Source of the DNA: Latrodectus hesperus
Taxonomy: Eukaryota > Arthropoda > Arachnida > Araneae > Theridiidae
Length of the DNA: 64,000 nucleotides
Assembly (NCBI GenBank): GCA_037975125.1
Contig: CM075851.1
Location: 75,829,349-75,893,348 of the forward strand
Direction of reading: 5' to 3'
The notes beneath the pieces are model-generated. The model did no database searches. It saw nothing but the letters and a program-made list of their open reading frames with translations, and had not been told where the DNA came from. Both the position numbers and the translations under genes were made by a program. Below are positions 36,780 through 52,500 of the stretch, one piece after another (position 1 is the stretch's first letter; the number at the start of each line of letters is the position of its first letter).

Positions 36780-39700
36780 TATCTTTATATTAAATCCATT
36801 TAAATTTTGATTGTTTGATATTTGAAGGAAAATTATACCTTGGAAAAAATCTCCCCATCCAAAAAACTGAAATATTTAAATCATTAAGTTTAGTTCTAAA
36901 AATCTTGTCTGATCAAATGACCGTCCTTTTTAAAAGCACAGGACAAAAAAATATAGCAAAAAATGTAACTGATTGATAAATAATATGAAAATTACAATAA
37001 ATTTACCAAATGAATTGGTTTTTTTAAGATTGGTTTGTCAATCTCTTTTCACAAATAAAGTCTAATTTGAAAAAATCTAAACGTATATAAGGATAACAAA
37101 AAAAGAAACTGATAGTAAAGTCCTGACTTATTGGATATCAATTCCATTATGCGTTTTTGATAAAAACCCATGTTGACTAATGAATGGTAAAATGATCTGA
37201 AAATCAAAGACGTAATTTGGGTTGAAATTCGAATACTCGGGAAAACATCTTGTAAAGTAAAATATGTTTATTGCATTAAATAAGATTTAATAATTCTTAT
37301 GATGTTATATTTTGCATTTTAATTCAATTTATTAGGGTGATTTACACTAGATTAATCAGTATTTCAATTTCAGGTGGTCCAAGTTTGAGGGAATTGTTGA
37401 AAGAAATTGTGGGATTTTTTGGAGGAAAAGATGATTTATTTTTCCTAGTTGAATTCTGCTTTACTTGAGAAACATTTAAAGGTTTAGGAATCTCATTATA
37501 TTTACTTCACGAAAAAACAATTAATACTTCCAAGTACTATAGAAATACAATAATATTTTTCTTAAACATATTTTTGCACCTATTTCTTTAAAAAAATATC
37601 AAATTTCAATACCAAATCGATTGCTTGAAAACATATATTGGTATGAATTCCTATCATTATTTTTTTAATTCTTGAAAGAAAAGTTAATGACTTATATAAA
37701 CTCCAAAAAATACCATTGAATATAATAATACAAGTTTTTTTATGTTTTAAATTATTGTAACTATCGTCAAGAGCATCAAATCTTTGACACTTGAATCTGT
37801 TAAAACATATCCTTTGGCAGATTTTTTAAATTCTTTCCAGAATTCGTTTTTAGTATTCTGAAAGCTCATAGCTCATCTCTCGTCACAGACTTCTGGCCGT
37901 CTCTATCTATTTTCTTTCTTTCGAGTTAACATTTTTATTGCTTTCTCTATAAAAAGTAATGTTTCACCAATATCTATTTTCGTCCTCACCATTTTAAAGA
38001 AATATACCTTTATTTCGATATTTATATTCAAAAACTATAAATGTTCCAAAAAAATATGTAAAGGTGATGTATACTTATACATTTCTATCGATAATTTATA
38101 TATATACTATTTATGTGTGTAACTAAATATGTAAGACTACTCTGTGTCTGTGAAAATGTGATGAATCTGTAATCCAGATAAAGTCAAGCTAGTGTGTGTA
38201 TTTGTAAGATAAATAGAGATGCTAATGTGTGTGAGTGCGTGATGTATCATGTGTGTTTGCAAAAGTAGCTTACTTATTAAGACTAATTATTCTTATTAAC
38301 ATTTTGTAATATTGAAGTTTACACATAAATATATCATTGACTTGAACTAACAGTTTAATTTTTATTTCAATCAACAAAGACAATTAAAAATATCAAGTTC
38401 TTTCGAAATATTATTTTTCAGAGATTAGTTATTCCAAAAATTTCTGTAGACCATAGTTTTTCGTATATGACATTTTAATTTTTTTGTTTCCAATCATATT
38501 TTATATTTACTGCCTATGTAAAAAACAGGTTTTTGCATGTTCAATATTGAATATGATATTACCACATAACTTTTGAACTTAGTTAATACTATATAAAAAG
38601 TACTGTTTCACCAATATCTATGTTCCTAAGATTTTATTTTCCTAATAGTCTATTGTCATAATATAATTTCCTAATGTCAGAACAATATCATTGTATAAGC
38701 ATAAATCGTATGTATTTTAAAAGCATAAATTTTATTATATAATATCATAGGAAAGGTGAATAGAATAATTCATGGAAATGTCAAGTATCTTGTGGACAAA
38801 GACATTGTGAAAAAGATATGTGCATACAAAATAAGTTTAAGCATATTTATTGATTTTTAAGAGTGAAAAAATATGCCCATACAAAACAAATTTAAGCATA
38901 GTTAAAAATTCTTAACAATGATTTTTTTTTTAATTTATGACAATATTGTAATTTAAAAGAAATAGTAAGTCAGATCAATAACTTCAACAAAATAATCAGT
39001 TAAACTTTCTACATTGTTTTAAAAGAATTTAACATTATGTTAACAACTTTTCCAAAGGAAAAATAACTTTTTTTGTTTTCTTAACTTTAAATAACTTTAT
39101 TATATTCATCAAACGACATAATATTCTTCAGAAAATTGAGGAACTCAGTTCTTAAACATTCAATTAAAATGTCTTATTATTTAATAACGTCTTACCTACA
39201 ATTTGTACCTTACCAAAATTATAAATTTTTTCAGAAAAAATAGCTGCAATCAAAGTTTCTGAAAATATAATCTTAAAATGGACACTAGAGTCCAGATCTT
39301 ATCTCAGATTAGAAGTTTTTCACTTATCATAACCGACGAATCCTTTTCCAATCTAACCACTTTAAACGCTTGAAAATAAATCTGTATTTCTGCTTTATGC
39401 ATACATATTTATCAGGGTCCATGCTTAAGAATTTTAAGACTTTTAACCATACGATGCCCTTCTGCATAGCCAATTGAATTGATTTCCAGAAAGCATTCCA
39501 TTATAATTAGTCTTACAAATGCTTTACAATATTATTGGATTATTACGCAACTCATCCCTACAGGGAAATTACATAAAACAATTGTTAACCTGTATTTTAT
39601 CATTAACTTTTTCTTCTACTAAATTTAGTTTTATTAAAATGTATGCAACATGTGTGTAGGGATTTTTAAAAGAAAAGAGAAATCAGCTAATATAAAGCCC

Positions 39701-42294
39701 TTTCAGATCCATACGTAAAAATATAATGCAACGTTAAGAAACAATTGTAATCAAGTTATACAAATAATTTTATTATACTTAGTTAATTGATTGTAAATTT
39801 CAATCGTTCTTTATTACAATTTATTTGCAAATTTATATTAATTGAATATTTTTGAATGAAAATAACATTAATATTTTTAATGTTTCAATTATTTACAAGT
39901 GTTATTTACAATTGATTACTAACATTACTTATATTCTAAAATACAATTCTTACAATTAACTCTAGGAAAATGGATTTCGGATGGTTGATAATGTATGAGT
40001 CATTTAAGATTTTTTGATATAAATTTCTTTTAATAAAAGAGGAAGAAGATTCAGTTAATCAATCTCTAAACAATGGAGCAAAAATATCCTTTTATAAGCA
40101 AATATATTTTTCTTCATAGCCTTTTCTTAATTTAATATCAAAAATAGATCTGTGAACTTTCTTTTCAATTTCATTAATGCCTTAAAGCAATAATTAATAG
40201 TCAGTTGTTAAACTGACATATATGCAAAAAAACTGAAAAAAATAATTTCTCATAAATAACGAATTACAATAATTTTCGGCTTTATTTCTCATTAAGAAAA
40301 GAAATAGAATAGAATGCATTGGATAATTTTTTTCTAAAATTTCTTCTTAAACTACAATTCTAACTGACACTGTTTTTGAAGTTTATGGTTCTTGAAATGT
40401 CGATTTAAATTTTTTATTAACCCAAAAGTTATCTTACAATAAATGATGTCAAAAATTTCCAAGATGAAAATTATTTAAATTAATTTTATTTTAAAATATG
40501 AATACTCTAAGCGATGACGTGTTTCTATCTGAAATGTATCAAATATTTGCTATTCTACATGATGATATTTTTAAGGTAAAAAATTATATTTTTAAATCAT
40601 TTAATTACAGATTCTTTAATAAATACTGAAAATAATATATTTATATTATATTCGAAAAAAAGGAAATGTAACTGCATATAAAATCAATTCATTTAATCAT
40701 GAATTTAATCTTACATTTCTATCCATTTAAAAAAAGTACTAATTTACTAAAAACTAACTTTATTTATCATTACACTTATTATAAAAACATAAGTTTATAG
40801 AACATTTAACTGCATACTTGGCAACTTTTCATGAATTTGGAATAAAAATATATGAAATAGTATTTTTTCTAATAAGTAATCAGAAAATTATATGAATAAA
40901 GGGGCTATATTTATTGTCTTAAAAGAAAATATTTTCTTGAATGATTTCGGTCTTGAAGAAATCAGCAAATATCAAAAATTGATGCTATTCTTACGTATGT
41001 TATATGAAATAATATTAAGATAAAATGGCCTTTTTTCTTTTCATAGTAATGAAATACTTTCTAAAACCGAAATCTAGATAGTATTAAAACGATAGTATGT
41101 TTTTGTGAAAGATGGAAAATAATATTGGAAATTTTTTTTTCAGTTAAATTAAAAAAATTACAAAAGCTATCAAAACTATGAAAAATATTTTAATTTATAA
41201 TATTTAACAAAGTGTAAAAACATATAAATACATATTTTTTTTATATTTCCCGATTAAATTATTTATTTGAATTTAAATATTTGCGTCCTAACTTGTTTTA
41301 CTTAATGATCACAGTTGCTATCAAATAACGTAAAATTTATTATCCATACCTACTATAACACAATGCTCACATATGAGTTCATCATTACTAATAAAAAGTT
41401 TTAGTATCAGAAATAATATTTTTTCCTTAAACCTAAGAAACATTTTACCATTATTTAATTCATTTATTATTGTAAATGTTTAATGAAAAACGCTTAATGC
41501 AAAATGTTTAAAAGTTTCTGTTAATATTAAGTAAATGTATGAGGAAATATGCCTAATTAGCCATATTAATTAAAATAACGGTAATAATCAAACGTTTCTC
41601 AATTGTAAAATACATTTAAAACATAAGTCACTTGAATATAATGTATGTAACTTAAACATTGAATATAACGTATATAATTACTTTTTTTGCAGAAAGAGAC
41701 GTTGAAAAATTTCAATTTCTAAAACGCATTTGGCATTTCTACTTTTATTTTTATTATTTAGATTTCTTTAAAACATTCACCTTTCATTCCATTCGTCAAC
41801 ACAAAGCTTCTTAAAAACATTTCACAGGGTTGAATTTTATACAAAGCTGATTTTTTACTGTAAATAAAAATGCTACTCAAAGTTGAGTATTACTGTAAAA
41901 TTAAACATTTATCTGAAGACTATAAATTCTTAATAAACATAAATCATTTTTATAAATGTTTCATTTATAAAACTCTCAAGCATTTAAAAACTTAGAATAA
42001 AAAACGATACATTTATATTAAAAGACGTGATTTATAAAATGTGCTGTTTAGTAAAGAGTATCAAAAATAAGAGTGTTATTAGACAAAAGAAATGAGATAT
42101 TCTTTCATACCCACAAAAACTTTACGTGAAAAAAGTGGCTGTTTAAAATAAATAAGTTTCTGTGATTGAAAAGGTTGTTTTTTTCAAAAGGTTCTTTTTT
42201 GACTTCTTTGATTTGGAAATTATAATAATTTATAAAACATCGAGAAATTGTTACTATGATTAGAAGAATATCATGTACATATACACCTACATCC

Positions 42295-42295
<1 letters not shown>
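36780..42295. other. AT-rich non-coding DNA
   Basis: A 5.5 kb stretch with no supported gene, RNA or element. A TG-rich patch lies around 38110-38260. Confidence 0.5.

Positions 42296-42381
<86 letters not shown>
42296..42381. repeat. (TA)n microsatellite
   Basis: About 86 bases of uninterrupted alternating TA. Confidence 0.97.
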
Positions 42382-42386
<5 letters not shown>

Positions 42387-42924
42387 TAATTTTTTAACAA
42401 AATATGAAATTCAATCTAAGTGATTTGACTTTATTTATTTCAATGCAAAACTTTCACATTAAATACGTATATACGCAACTATTGCTGTCAAAATCAAATA
42501 AAGATCCTGCTTTAATAGCAATTACTCATTTTGATATATAAGAAACTTTTAATTCATATGAAGGGAAATGCGTAAATTATGGTTTTTTAATAAATGAAAT
42601 GAAAATTAGATTTGAAAACAAAATTTAAAGTTAATACGAAACATAAAATTCAATATTTATAAGTAAAGTCAAAAAGCAAAAATAATTCCCCAAATAGAAT
42701 TATTTAAATAATTGTTTATGAAATTATTATTATATTTTCACATAAATGAATGTCTTAGATCAGAAAAAAACCCAAGACCTAGATCACATATTATGCAAAT
42801 AGAAATATGAGAATACCTGTAGATGTAAAATTATTTCATTTGATATTACACTATAGCACATGTACGAAATTAAATTTTATGTAACAATATAAATCAAATA
42901 AAAGGTTTAGCTGATTTCATTGTA
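42382..42924. other. AT-rich non-coding DNA
   Basis: Nothing recognised. Confidence 0.55.
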
Positions 42925-43211
42925 CAACTTTACACTGAAGAGATGAAATAATATGATTTTTGTTCCCAGATGATACTGAATTCTCTTACTTGGGGCAGTA
43001 TAGATGGTCCATGATCTTCAAGAATGTTAGATAATTTACCAACTCAAAATTTCATGGAAAATGCTAAAATTCGTAAATTGCATAGCTTGTCAGCTACTAA
43101 CTCGCTATCTTTTTCAATACTAATTCCAAGTGAACGAATATTTGTGAAATGAATAGCAGATGCCTTAATGTTGGACACTTGTACATCATTAACGGCATAT
43201 AATGTCAAAAG
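42925..43211 (-). pseudogene. Coding-like tract with leucine-rich pattern, broken (unrecognised)
   Basis: On the minus strand one frame is open for about 95 codons with a single TGA (complement near 43045). It includes SNIKASAIHFTNIRSLGIS, LVADKLCNLRILAFSM and HGPSILPQVREFSIIW. The pieces NIRSLGI, LCNLRILAF and LPQVREFSI recur about every 26-30 residues, as in leucine-rich repeats of the F-box/RNI type. The frame opens straight after TAA and ends at TAA, with no start codon or clear splice sites, so it is best read as an exon remnant or decayed gene copy. It has no terminal repeats or SINE boxes. The repeat assignment is weak; base composition is the main reason to think it coding. Confidence 0.35.
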
Positions 43212-45036
<1,825 letters not shown>

Positions 45037-45180
45037 TTATCGACCAAATATTTTATATTTTTATGAAAGTCTCTTTTGTTAAAATAATATGATTATTAAT
45101 TTTAAAACTTACATGAATATTACTTATTTTGCTTTAAAATGTTTAAGACATTTTTAAAATTAAATTTTTTAGTTGCTTAG
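45037..45180. repeat. Direct duplication, copy 1
   Basis: The stretch from ccaaatattttatattttta to the aaattaaatttttt run aligns along its whole length with 46029-46170, including the shared atgaaagtct and ttaaaacttgt/ttaaaacttac segments. By eye the copies agree at roughly four in five positions. This is either an old tandem-type duplication with about 1 kb spacing or two members of an unnamed dispersed repeat. Confidence 0.75.
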
Positions 45181-46028
45181 AATTCACATATCTTAGAATT
45201 TACAAATAGGTTTATGTATTATTGTTTTATTTGATTCATTTCTATAGTAATTCCTAAAATTATTTAATAATTTAGATATAAAATCCCTTTGCAAAAATTA
45301 GAAAGAAAGAACCATTATTGAAACAAATAATATGTTCATTTTAATTTGGAATATGATTTAAATTTTCTTAAAATTAAGGCCACATACCTAACTTTTGTAT
45401 TGAAAAATGAATTAAAATTCGAGAAAAGTACCCTTATATGCTAAAAGAAAATATTCTCATTTTCTATTATATACTTTTATCTTATAGAGTTCCATTAACA
45501 TGATTTTTTTCATATAAAGTCTGTAAAAAGATGAAAATATTAGACATATATAGAATATTCTTCTGTTTTGCTAAAACTGTAATGCACATTGATAAATTAT
45601 TTTTGAATCACTTTTTTTCCAGGAACTCACTACTGAAAATACTTCATACAATATGCAAAAGCGCCTTATGCCATAAAAAAACTATCACCAATCTGATAAT
45701 TAATAATTAATATTAATGGTATATATTACGGTTTAAATCATTCATATTAAATTTTACTTCAGAAAAGTGAACCTCCAAGCAGAATATTATGCCATGACCA
45801 TAGTTTCTCGTTTTAGCTTCTTTTTTTCATGATGCTTTCACAATCTTGGTTTTATTTTTAATTTCTCAAAAGCAAATGTTAAATTAATCTTTGTTTGCCA
45901 AGTTGTTGCATATGAGATATTTTACAGGTCTATTGTGTTACTTTACAAGTAGACAAGTTCTCTTTTGTTACAAACTTGAAAATTAATAAGCATATTATAG
46001 CTCTCTAATAAATAATTTATATAATCCC
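45181..46028. other. AT-rich non-coding DNA
   Basis: Spacer between the two direct-duplication copies; nothing recognised. Confidence 0.5.
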
Positions 46029-46170
46029 ACCCAAATATTTTATATTTTTATGAAAGTCTATTTTGTAAAAATATCATGACTATTAATTATAAAACTTGTC
46101 ACAATATTACTTAGTTTTCATTAAATTTTTCAAGAGATTTTAAAAATTAAATTTTTAAGCTCCTTAATAT
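46029..46170. repeat. Direct duplication, copy 2
   Basis: Second copy of the 45037-45180 sequence in the same orientation. Confidence 0.75.
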
Positions 46171-49100
46171 CACCAACATTGTTATTTTTTTTCGAATGGC
46201 AAGCTAATTAAGCTCAAATTTTGATCATTATATTATGATTTACACTTTCTTGTGATTTAAGGCTGCAATTTCATAAGATTTGAATGAAAGAAGAAATGAT
46301 TTTGAATAAAAAGATTATTTATGTAATTTTTATATAACGCTTAGATACTGAGAACATTTTAACAGTTAAAGTAACCAAATTCTCTTTCGTTTATTGTCTC
46401 ATTTAAAAAATTGTAGCTTATTTCAATTGCTTCAATTTCTCCAAATTTTTAATTTTAGATAATTTATTATTACAATCAATAATATTTTAAGTGATTTTAT
46501 AGCTATGCAACATACTATATTTGTGAAATTTTATATTTTATTATTTTTTTATTACTGCGATTTTACTTTCGAAAATTAAATTGTGACTATTTTGGGGCAT
46601 AAAATAAGTCTCCTTTACAACAGATTGCTTTACGCAATGATATTAATTAAGAGTATTTTTTCACGTTTTGTTTTATACTGAAACTGAAATTGAATTTTAT
46701 ATTTAATATGAAACATTTAGCACTCCAGAAACCATAATCTCACGTGTCAAAATATTTTTGCTATAGAAGCTAACTTTAAGTTATCATTCTTCATTTGAAA
46801 AAATTATCATTCAGTGATATTTATCTCAAAAATATAAGAAAATTTGTTTCACAAAAGTTTCTTTCATAAATTTAAAATTTGGTCTTTTGCATAGTAAATG
46901 ATTAAAAAATTTCAGAAAAATATTGTAAAATAAGCACTTTATGATAAAGTACTACTAACAAATTCTATTTCATTTGAAAATGACCTTTAAAATGTACTTT
47001 TCGTTTGTGTGAAAACGCAAATTCTTTTCTTAATTATTCATAGATTTATTTATGGCATTACATTTTAAAAAGTTTAACTTAAAAGCATGCCTTTGAAACA
47101 TTTTAAGCAATTTAAAATAAGTAGTAAATTCTTGAGCCTATATTTCTGCTCTGTAGTGATCGTTCTTATTGCTTTTGAGTAGGGATTGTTAAAATGTATT
47201 CTACAAGTATTGTTCAAAATTATCATTCAATTTTAGTCACTAAAGACAAGCAATGTGTGATTCTATATAAATTCACTTTATTTTTAAGTTAACAACACTG
47301 TTACGAAAATAACAAAAGAGGCAGCAAAAACTTGTAAGCTGATTAAAATTGCATAAACTTTTTAGAAACTGCACTTTACTTCATCAATCAACTTTAACGT
47401 GAAATTAATACCATCTAAAATTCATTTTTCGTTCAAACTACCATATAATTTTTAAGAAGTTAAAAGAAAGAAAACTAGATGATAATCTAATCAATTTATT
47501 TACAATACCAGGTATAAGATAAATAACTACTAAAGAGATAAATTACTTAATTTTGAAATTCTTTTTTCATTATCTCATGATATTTGAAATTACTGTGAAC
47601 TACAACTTAAATACAATTGCTGTATTTTCCTTGACAGATTTTGATAATGTGCTAATATAATATTTAATTTAATTATACAAATATGTTATCTTTATCATAA
47701 TATATACAATATAAAATTATTTAACGATTTAATTACCCACTTTGAAAAACATATTTTAAAGCAAAATACATTAAATAATTTTATATTTTTTAGCCTTGAA
47801 AAATCATCCTAATTAAAATATATTATAACTGTTTCGTATAATAACATATAATTAATTACTTTTCTTGTATTTTATGTCAAGTTCTCTTGAAATGAATTAT
47901 TTGTTTCAAATTGCATGTAATTAAACTGTGGTATAATAAATGACAATACTGCAGTTATTTAGATGTTATGCAATAAATATTTGAGATAGTTCTTACAAAG
48001 AGGATATTATTTAAAAAAATATCATTTATATTAGCATCCGGGTACGTAATTCGTACTTTGTATTGTTTTCAAATTGTTAGACTTGGATTTTATTCTAAGA
48101 AAATAGTAATTTCATTAGGATCTACAAAACATGAATTTGCTTCAGTACTTTTTTCGGAAATAACACAAATGTGTGTTTAAAAAATTATTGGAAAATTTTA
48201 ATTGTGATCATGAATAAGACTCATAGAACTCTCTCGCGTTGATTACGTAAACAATTTTTTTGTCTAATTTACAATCTGCTTATAGCCAGTTTTAGGTTAA
48301 ACATTCGGAAAAAGGGTGATACATTGAATATCAATCAAATAAGCTTAAGAATAATATAACACGATGAGATAAACCAATATCAAGTTTACATAAATATTAA
48401 CCGTTGTCGAGTGGTAATTATAGGTTAATTCTAAGTCAGGTAGCATGTCCATAGCTAATTGCCAATCATATATTTGGAAAGAGATCAAGAAATACTTTAA
48501 CACGCTTACATTTGTTTACCAGCATTATCATTAGAGAAATAAAAGTTAAACAACATGTTGTGATTAAAAATTGCCTTCATTACTGAGTTTTACTGGCATG
48601 ACATGTCAAATTATTAAGCTGTTGATAAAGAATCAAAAGTTTTACGCTGTTTAAGCGTTGTTGCGTCGATGTTAAAATATTTTCAAATAAAGTCTTTTAC
48701 TTGAGAAGATAAATAAAATTGTTTATCACTACGCTACTTAATGGGGAAAATGTCATATAAAATGTAATTTCTTCAAAATAAAAATAGGATAAGAAAAAGC
48801 AGACTTTTACTATTACGAAAATTTTTAAGAATGAAAGTAAATTTATTACACAGTATTTAAGTAAAATTTACTTAATATAATTAAACGTATTTTTAGTTGT
48901 ATTTAGTAAACTGTATTCAAAATAATTTTAAACATTTTTTTCTTTCAATGAATGTATTTAAAATTATTGATAACTTAATTTTTATATTTGAATAAATTCA
49001 TAAATTGTACAAATGGTTTGAAAAAACATTTCTTACAAGAAAATATCCCTTTTTTGCACAAACTCCTTTTGTAATGTATGAAAATACTGGAACTTTAAAA

Positions 49101-51204
49101 TTACTTTATGTTAAAATATTCTGCTGTTGAAATTTATTTTTTTAATTTAATGACCTATGATGCTTTTATTTTATTAAAAATGTATTATAAGATTATTTTA
49201 AAACAAGAAAAAATAATACGACAAGCAAATTTACGTAGTTTTATGAACTTTAGTCATGAAATTTGAAACAATACTATTCGTATTAGTTTTATTGACAAAT
49301 TAGCAAAGCACAGAATTTAAATACAATTATTTCACATACGAACGGATTACACACGAGTCATTTGTCTTAAGAAGAAAACATTGGCCTAAATATTCATCAA
49401 CCATGTCAAATTTAATTTATTTTAAAACATGAAACCAACAAAGAAATATGTTGTTGCCAAGAAGTTATTTTACACAGGTTAAATTTGATTTAAATTATTA
49501 TATTAAATTTTTAATTCGTATAATGCATAAGTATTAAAGTTTATCTATTTTCAGTAAAGTTGATGAAATCATTCAATTACACAATAGAATGGATTTGTGT
49601 TGAACAATCCTGGAATTAAAATTAGTTGAAAGTAGATAAAAAATAATCCAGTAATAATTTAACTATACAATTATTAAGTGTTCTTAATTTATACTAATTT
49701 ATATTTATTTCTAAAGGAGTACAATAAGAATCATCAAACATTAAATTATTTCAAATGATATTCATTACATTTATAGTTATCCATTTGAAAATATAATAAA
49801 GCTGCCCAAAAATTATAAAATTACATCTTTTTCAGTCCCTTGGCAGAATTTTCACTTGAAGAAGAATGCAACAAAATTAAAAACACTTAAGGATTTTCAA
49901 TGACGTTAAAAATACAATATCAAGCTTTCGTATCCATAATTCTCAATAGTAAAAACAATGTATGTAGTATTTTGAAAGAAAAATACAAAAAAGCATCTTA
50001 AGCACTTGAAAAATTTCAATTTGTTCCTTAATAACTGTCAAAGAATTGAAATAAAAAAATCTATAAATAAAAATTAATCTTTGATTTCACAAATATTTCA
50101 AATTAAATTTACTAAAATTCCAATACTCTTACCTGTAATACTAAATAATATTGACAAAATAGCGTTTTTAACTTCTAACACTATAAATAATAAGAAATGA
50201 AAAGGAAAATATTTCCATAAGTTCTAAATGAGTGTGGTTTGAATTTTCTTAAAAAAAACTAGTTTTTTCTTTTATTTTCTATGATTTATTTCTCTTCAAA
50301 AATATTTAAATAAAATCCAGAATATTCAATAAAGATCAAGCACCTTTAAAAAAATGACAAAGTCAAAATTACAGTGTTTTCGAATTTTGATTTTATTTCT
50401 GTTTTTGCATTTGGAACTAATTCAAAGCCTCGAATGCCAAAGGTAGATAAAAGAGAAGTCTCGATAAAAAAAACTGTGCTAAGTGGTTATGAAACAACGG
50501 AAAGACTTATGCACATTCTCTTTTCTGACGTTGATAGATGGTTGATGAATGAATTTTTAACTGAAAACAATTCACTTATTTCTGTGAGAATAAAAGTCCT
50601 CTAAGGTCTTTTGATATGAAATTAGATGATAGTATTTTAGATGTGTTAACGGTTTAATTATTTATGTGTAGTAAATATATTTAAATAATAGAAATGTAAA
50701 AGTTTTTTAATAAATAATTATATTATTTGAATTATTTTATTAATTTTTTTAAATACAATTTTATCTGATAAAATAAATACAAAACATGTCCTTAAATACA
50801 GGATATAGTATTTCCAACCAACAACTAAATAATAATGTTGCCGCAACCAACAACTAAAGGTGCAAAAACAAACCAAACGTGATTTATTCATAAATCAGAA
50901 GTATTAAGCAAATGAGAAAGAACAAATTCGATTGTTTATGTTGATACCTATCACACAAACCATGATTGTAGCTCTATGTGGCATATGTATCACATATGGT
51001 CTGCTGTTTGTATGATGGTACAGGCTCTAGAAAGGTAACTTCTTTATTTTGAATAACAATAACACAAAAAATAATAAAGATAACGAGGTTGACGTGGTCT
51101 CGTTTCAGAGAGGAGATGATAAAGTTGTGTGATATTGTTATATAGTTGACATCATGTGTTGTAGTTATGATCACCGTGCATATGTCGTAAGAGGCCTATT
51201 TTTC
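46171..51204. other. AT-rich non-coding DNA
   Basis: Five kilobases without a supported gene or element. The 76-codon frame at 50374-50604 (plus) is not recognised and is left uncalled. Complexity rises from about 50800 towards the transposon relics. Confidence 0.5.
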
Positions 51205-51497
51205 CGAGTGCCTCATTTCAATGAGAAATTATTTGGAGTGACAAGTGAGTTCTCCAGATTTGGTCTTGTGTAATTTCTTTTAGTGGAAGTATTTATAATC
51301 ACATGCGTATACTTAAAATTGGCATGTGATTTTCTAAGATCACCCACAAACCTTGGAAGATTTTAAAAGAAGCATTCAAAGAGAAACTATGAACATTCCT
51401 GAAAATGTACTGGAGAAAATAATGAGAACACCAGAATTCGGTTCACCCAGTGTATCGCTGGTAACGGACGTAAAATGTCTAATATACATGATATATA
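51205..51497 (+). pseudogene. Tc1/mariner-superfamily transposase, C-terminal fragment
   Basis: In changing frames the plus strand shows VPHFNEKLF near 51208 (compare the 'DGAPPHF' signature), SSPDLVLCNFF near 51250, HPQTLEDFKRSIQRE near 51340-51385 and TQCIAGNGRKM near 51450. The order SPDL-xxCDFF, then PxTLEDLKxxIxxE, then QCIxxNGxH, is the C-terminal third of DDxD-type transposases of this superfamily. The third catalytic Asp, expected after C in CDFF, reads Asn. Stops interrupt every frame. No ends are recognised, and a Tc1 relic of a different family on the opposite strand follows directly. Confidence 0.72.
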
Positions 51498-51619
51498 AAA
51501 CTTTAAACTAAAGATTTAAATATGTAACTTTTGGATGAAAAATAAGTAAAAATATATCTGTAATACTTTTTGTGTTAATTCAATGCAAAATTACAAAAAC
51601 ATTTTTCCGTATCCTATAT

Positions 51620-52500
51620 GTCTTCCATACGGAGAAATATAATTTGCACAACACTGAGGAGATGCTGAGGAACACATTATCAATCTTCATTTGAGGCACA
51701 GAATTCCACTCAGCACTCAATTATCTCCAAAGTTCGGGTAAAAATGTAAAAGATGTTTAACGGGCTGTGATTCGTTGACCAAGCATTTCCCACACATGCT
51801 CATTTGGACTCAATTTTACTGAGAATGCTAACCATTCCACGAGTGATATACACTGATTGAAGGCAGTCATTGACAATGTTGGAGCTGTGAGCATTGGCAC
51901 TGTCAACCATAAACACAAATTCAACGCCCATGGCACCCCTAAGGAAAGAAATATATTATTCCAGGATGGTGTTTCGATAAATTTTGTCTGTCATCTCTTT
52001 ATTTGAACATGCAGATTTTTTATTGGAGCCCAGTATAATACCTACCCATAGAAACAGTCCTGCGCCGCTAGATGTTGGTGTTCAATGATATTGTCTTCTT
52101 GATAGTGGGTACCTGGCATTTTTCTAATGAACCGGAATGCGAGCTAAACCTTGAATCATCGTTAAGCATAACACAAATCCACTGTGATTGTGCTCATATT
52201 ACATGTTCTCTACTTTAGGATAACCCTGTTGACAATAACTTGCCGTGAGAGGAACACATCTGAAGGTCCTGTGAGCGTATAAACCGTACTGTTCCAAACG
52301 TTTGTACACGGTTTGCCTTGAAGCGGTCTTACCCGAGGCTGACGATAGCTGATGCAACAGGTCCTCCGCTGTGATTCATCTGTTTCTTTTGACGATTACT
52401 GCCAAATAGCGGTCTTCATTTGGCAATGCACTCTGGTGAGATATGCATTGTAACGTTTACTTACATTTCCGTTATCATGGAATCGGTGTCACAACCTAAA
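51620..52500 (-). pseudogene. Tc1-like transposase relic, family C, minus strand
   Basis: From about 52440 downward the minus strand reads EDRYLAVIVKRNR, then LLHQLSSASGKTASRQTVYK, RLEQYGLYAHRTFRCVPLTA, NDDSRFSSHSG with the first catalytic Asp, and YHQEDNI. It continues with IYRNTILE, FLRGAMGVEFVFMVDSANAH with the second Asp (near 51900), and VEWLAFSVKLSPNEHVWEML with the Glu (near 51800). This is a nearly complete set of landmarks of a common Tc1 family, distinct from families A and B here. Stops and frameshifts interrupt all segments. About 33-34 residues separate the second Asp and the Glu, as in D34E. I could not find terminal inverted repeats. Confidence 0.88.

Noticed and set aside
50374..50604. 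76-codon plus-strand frame containing SKPRMPKVDKREVSIKK
   Set aside because: The middle looks coding-like, but there is no homology, promoter or splice evidence.
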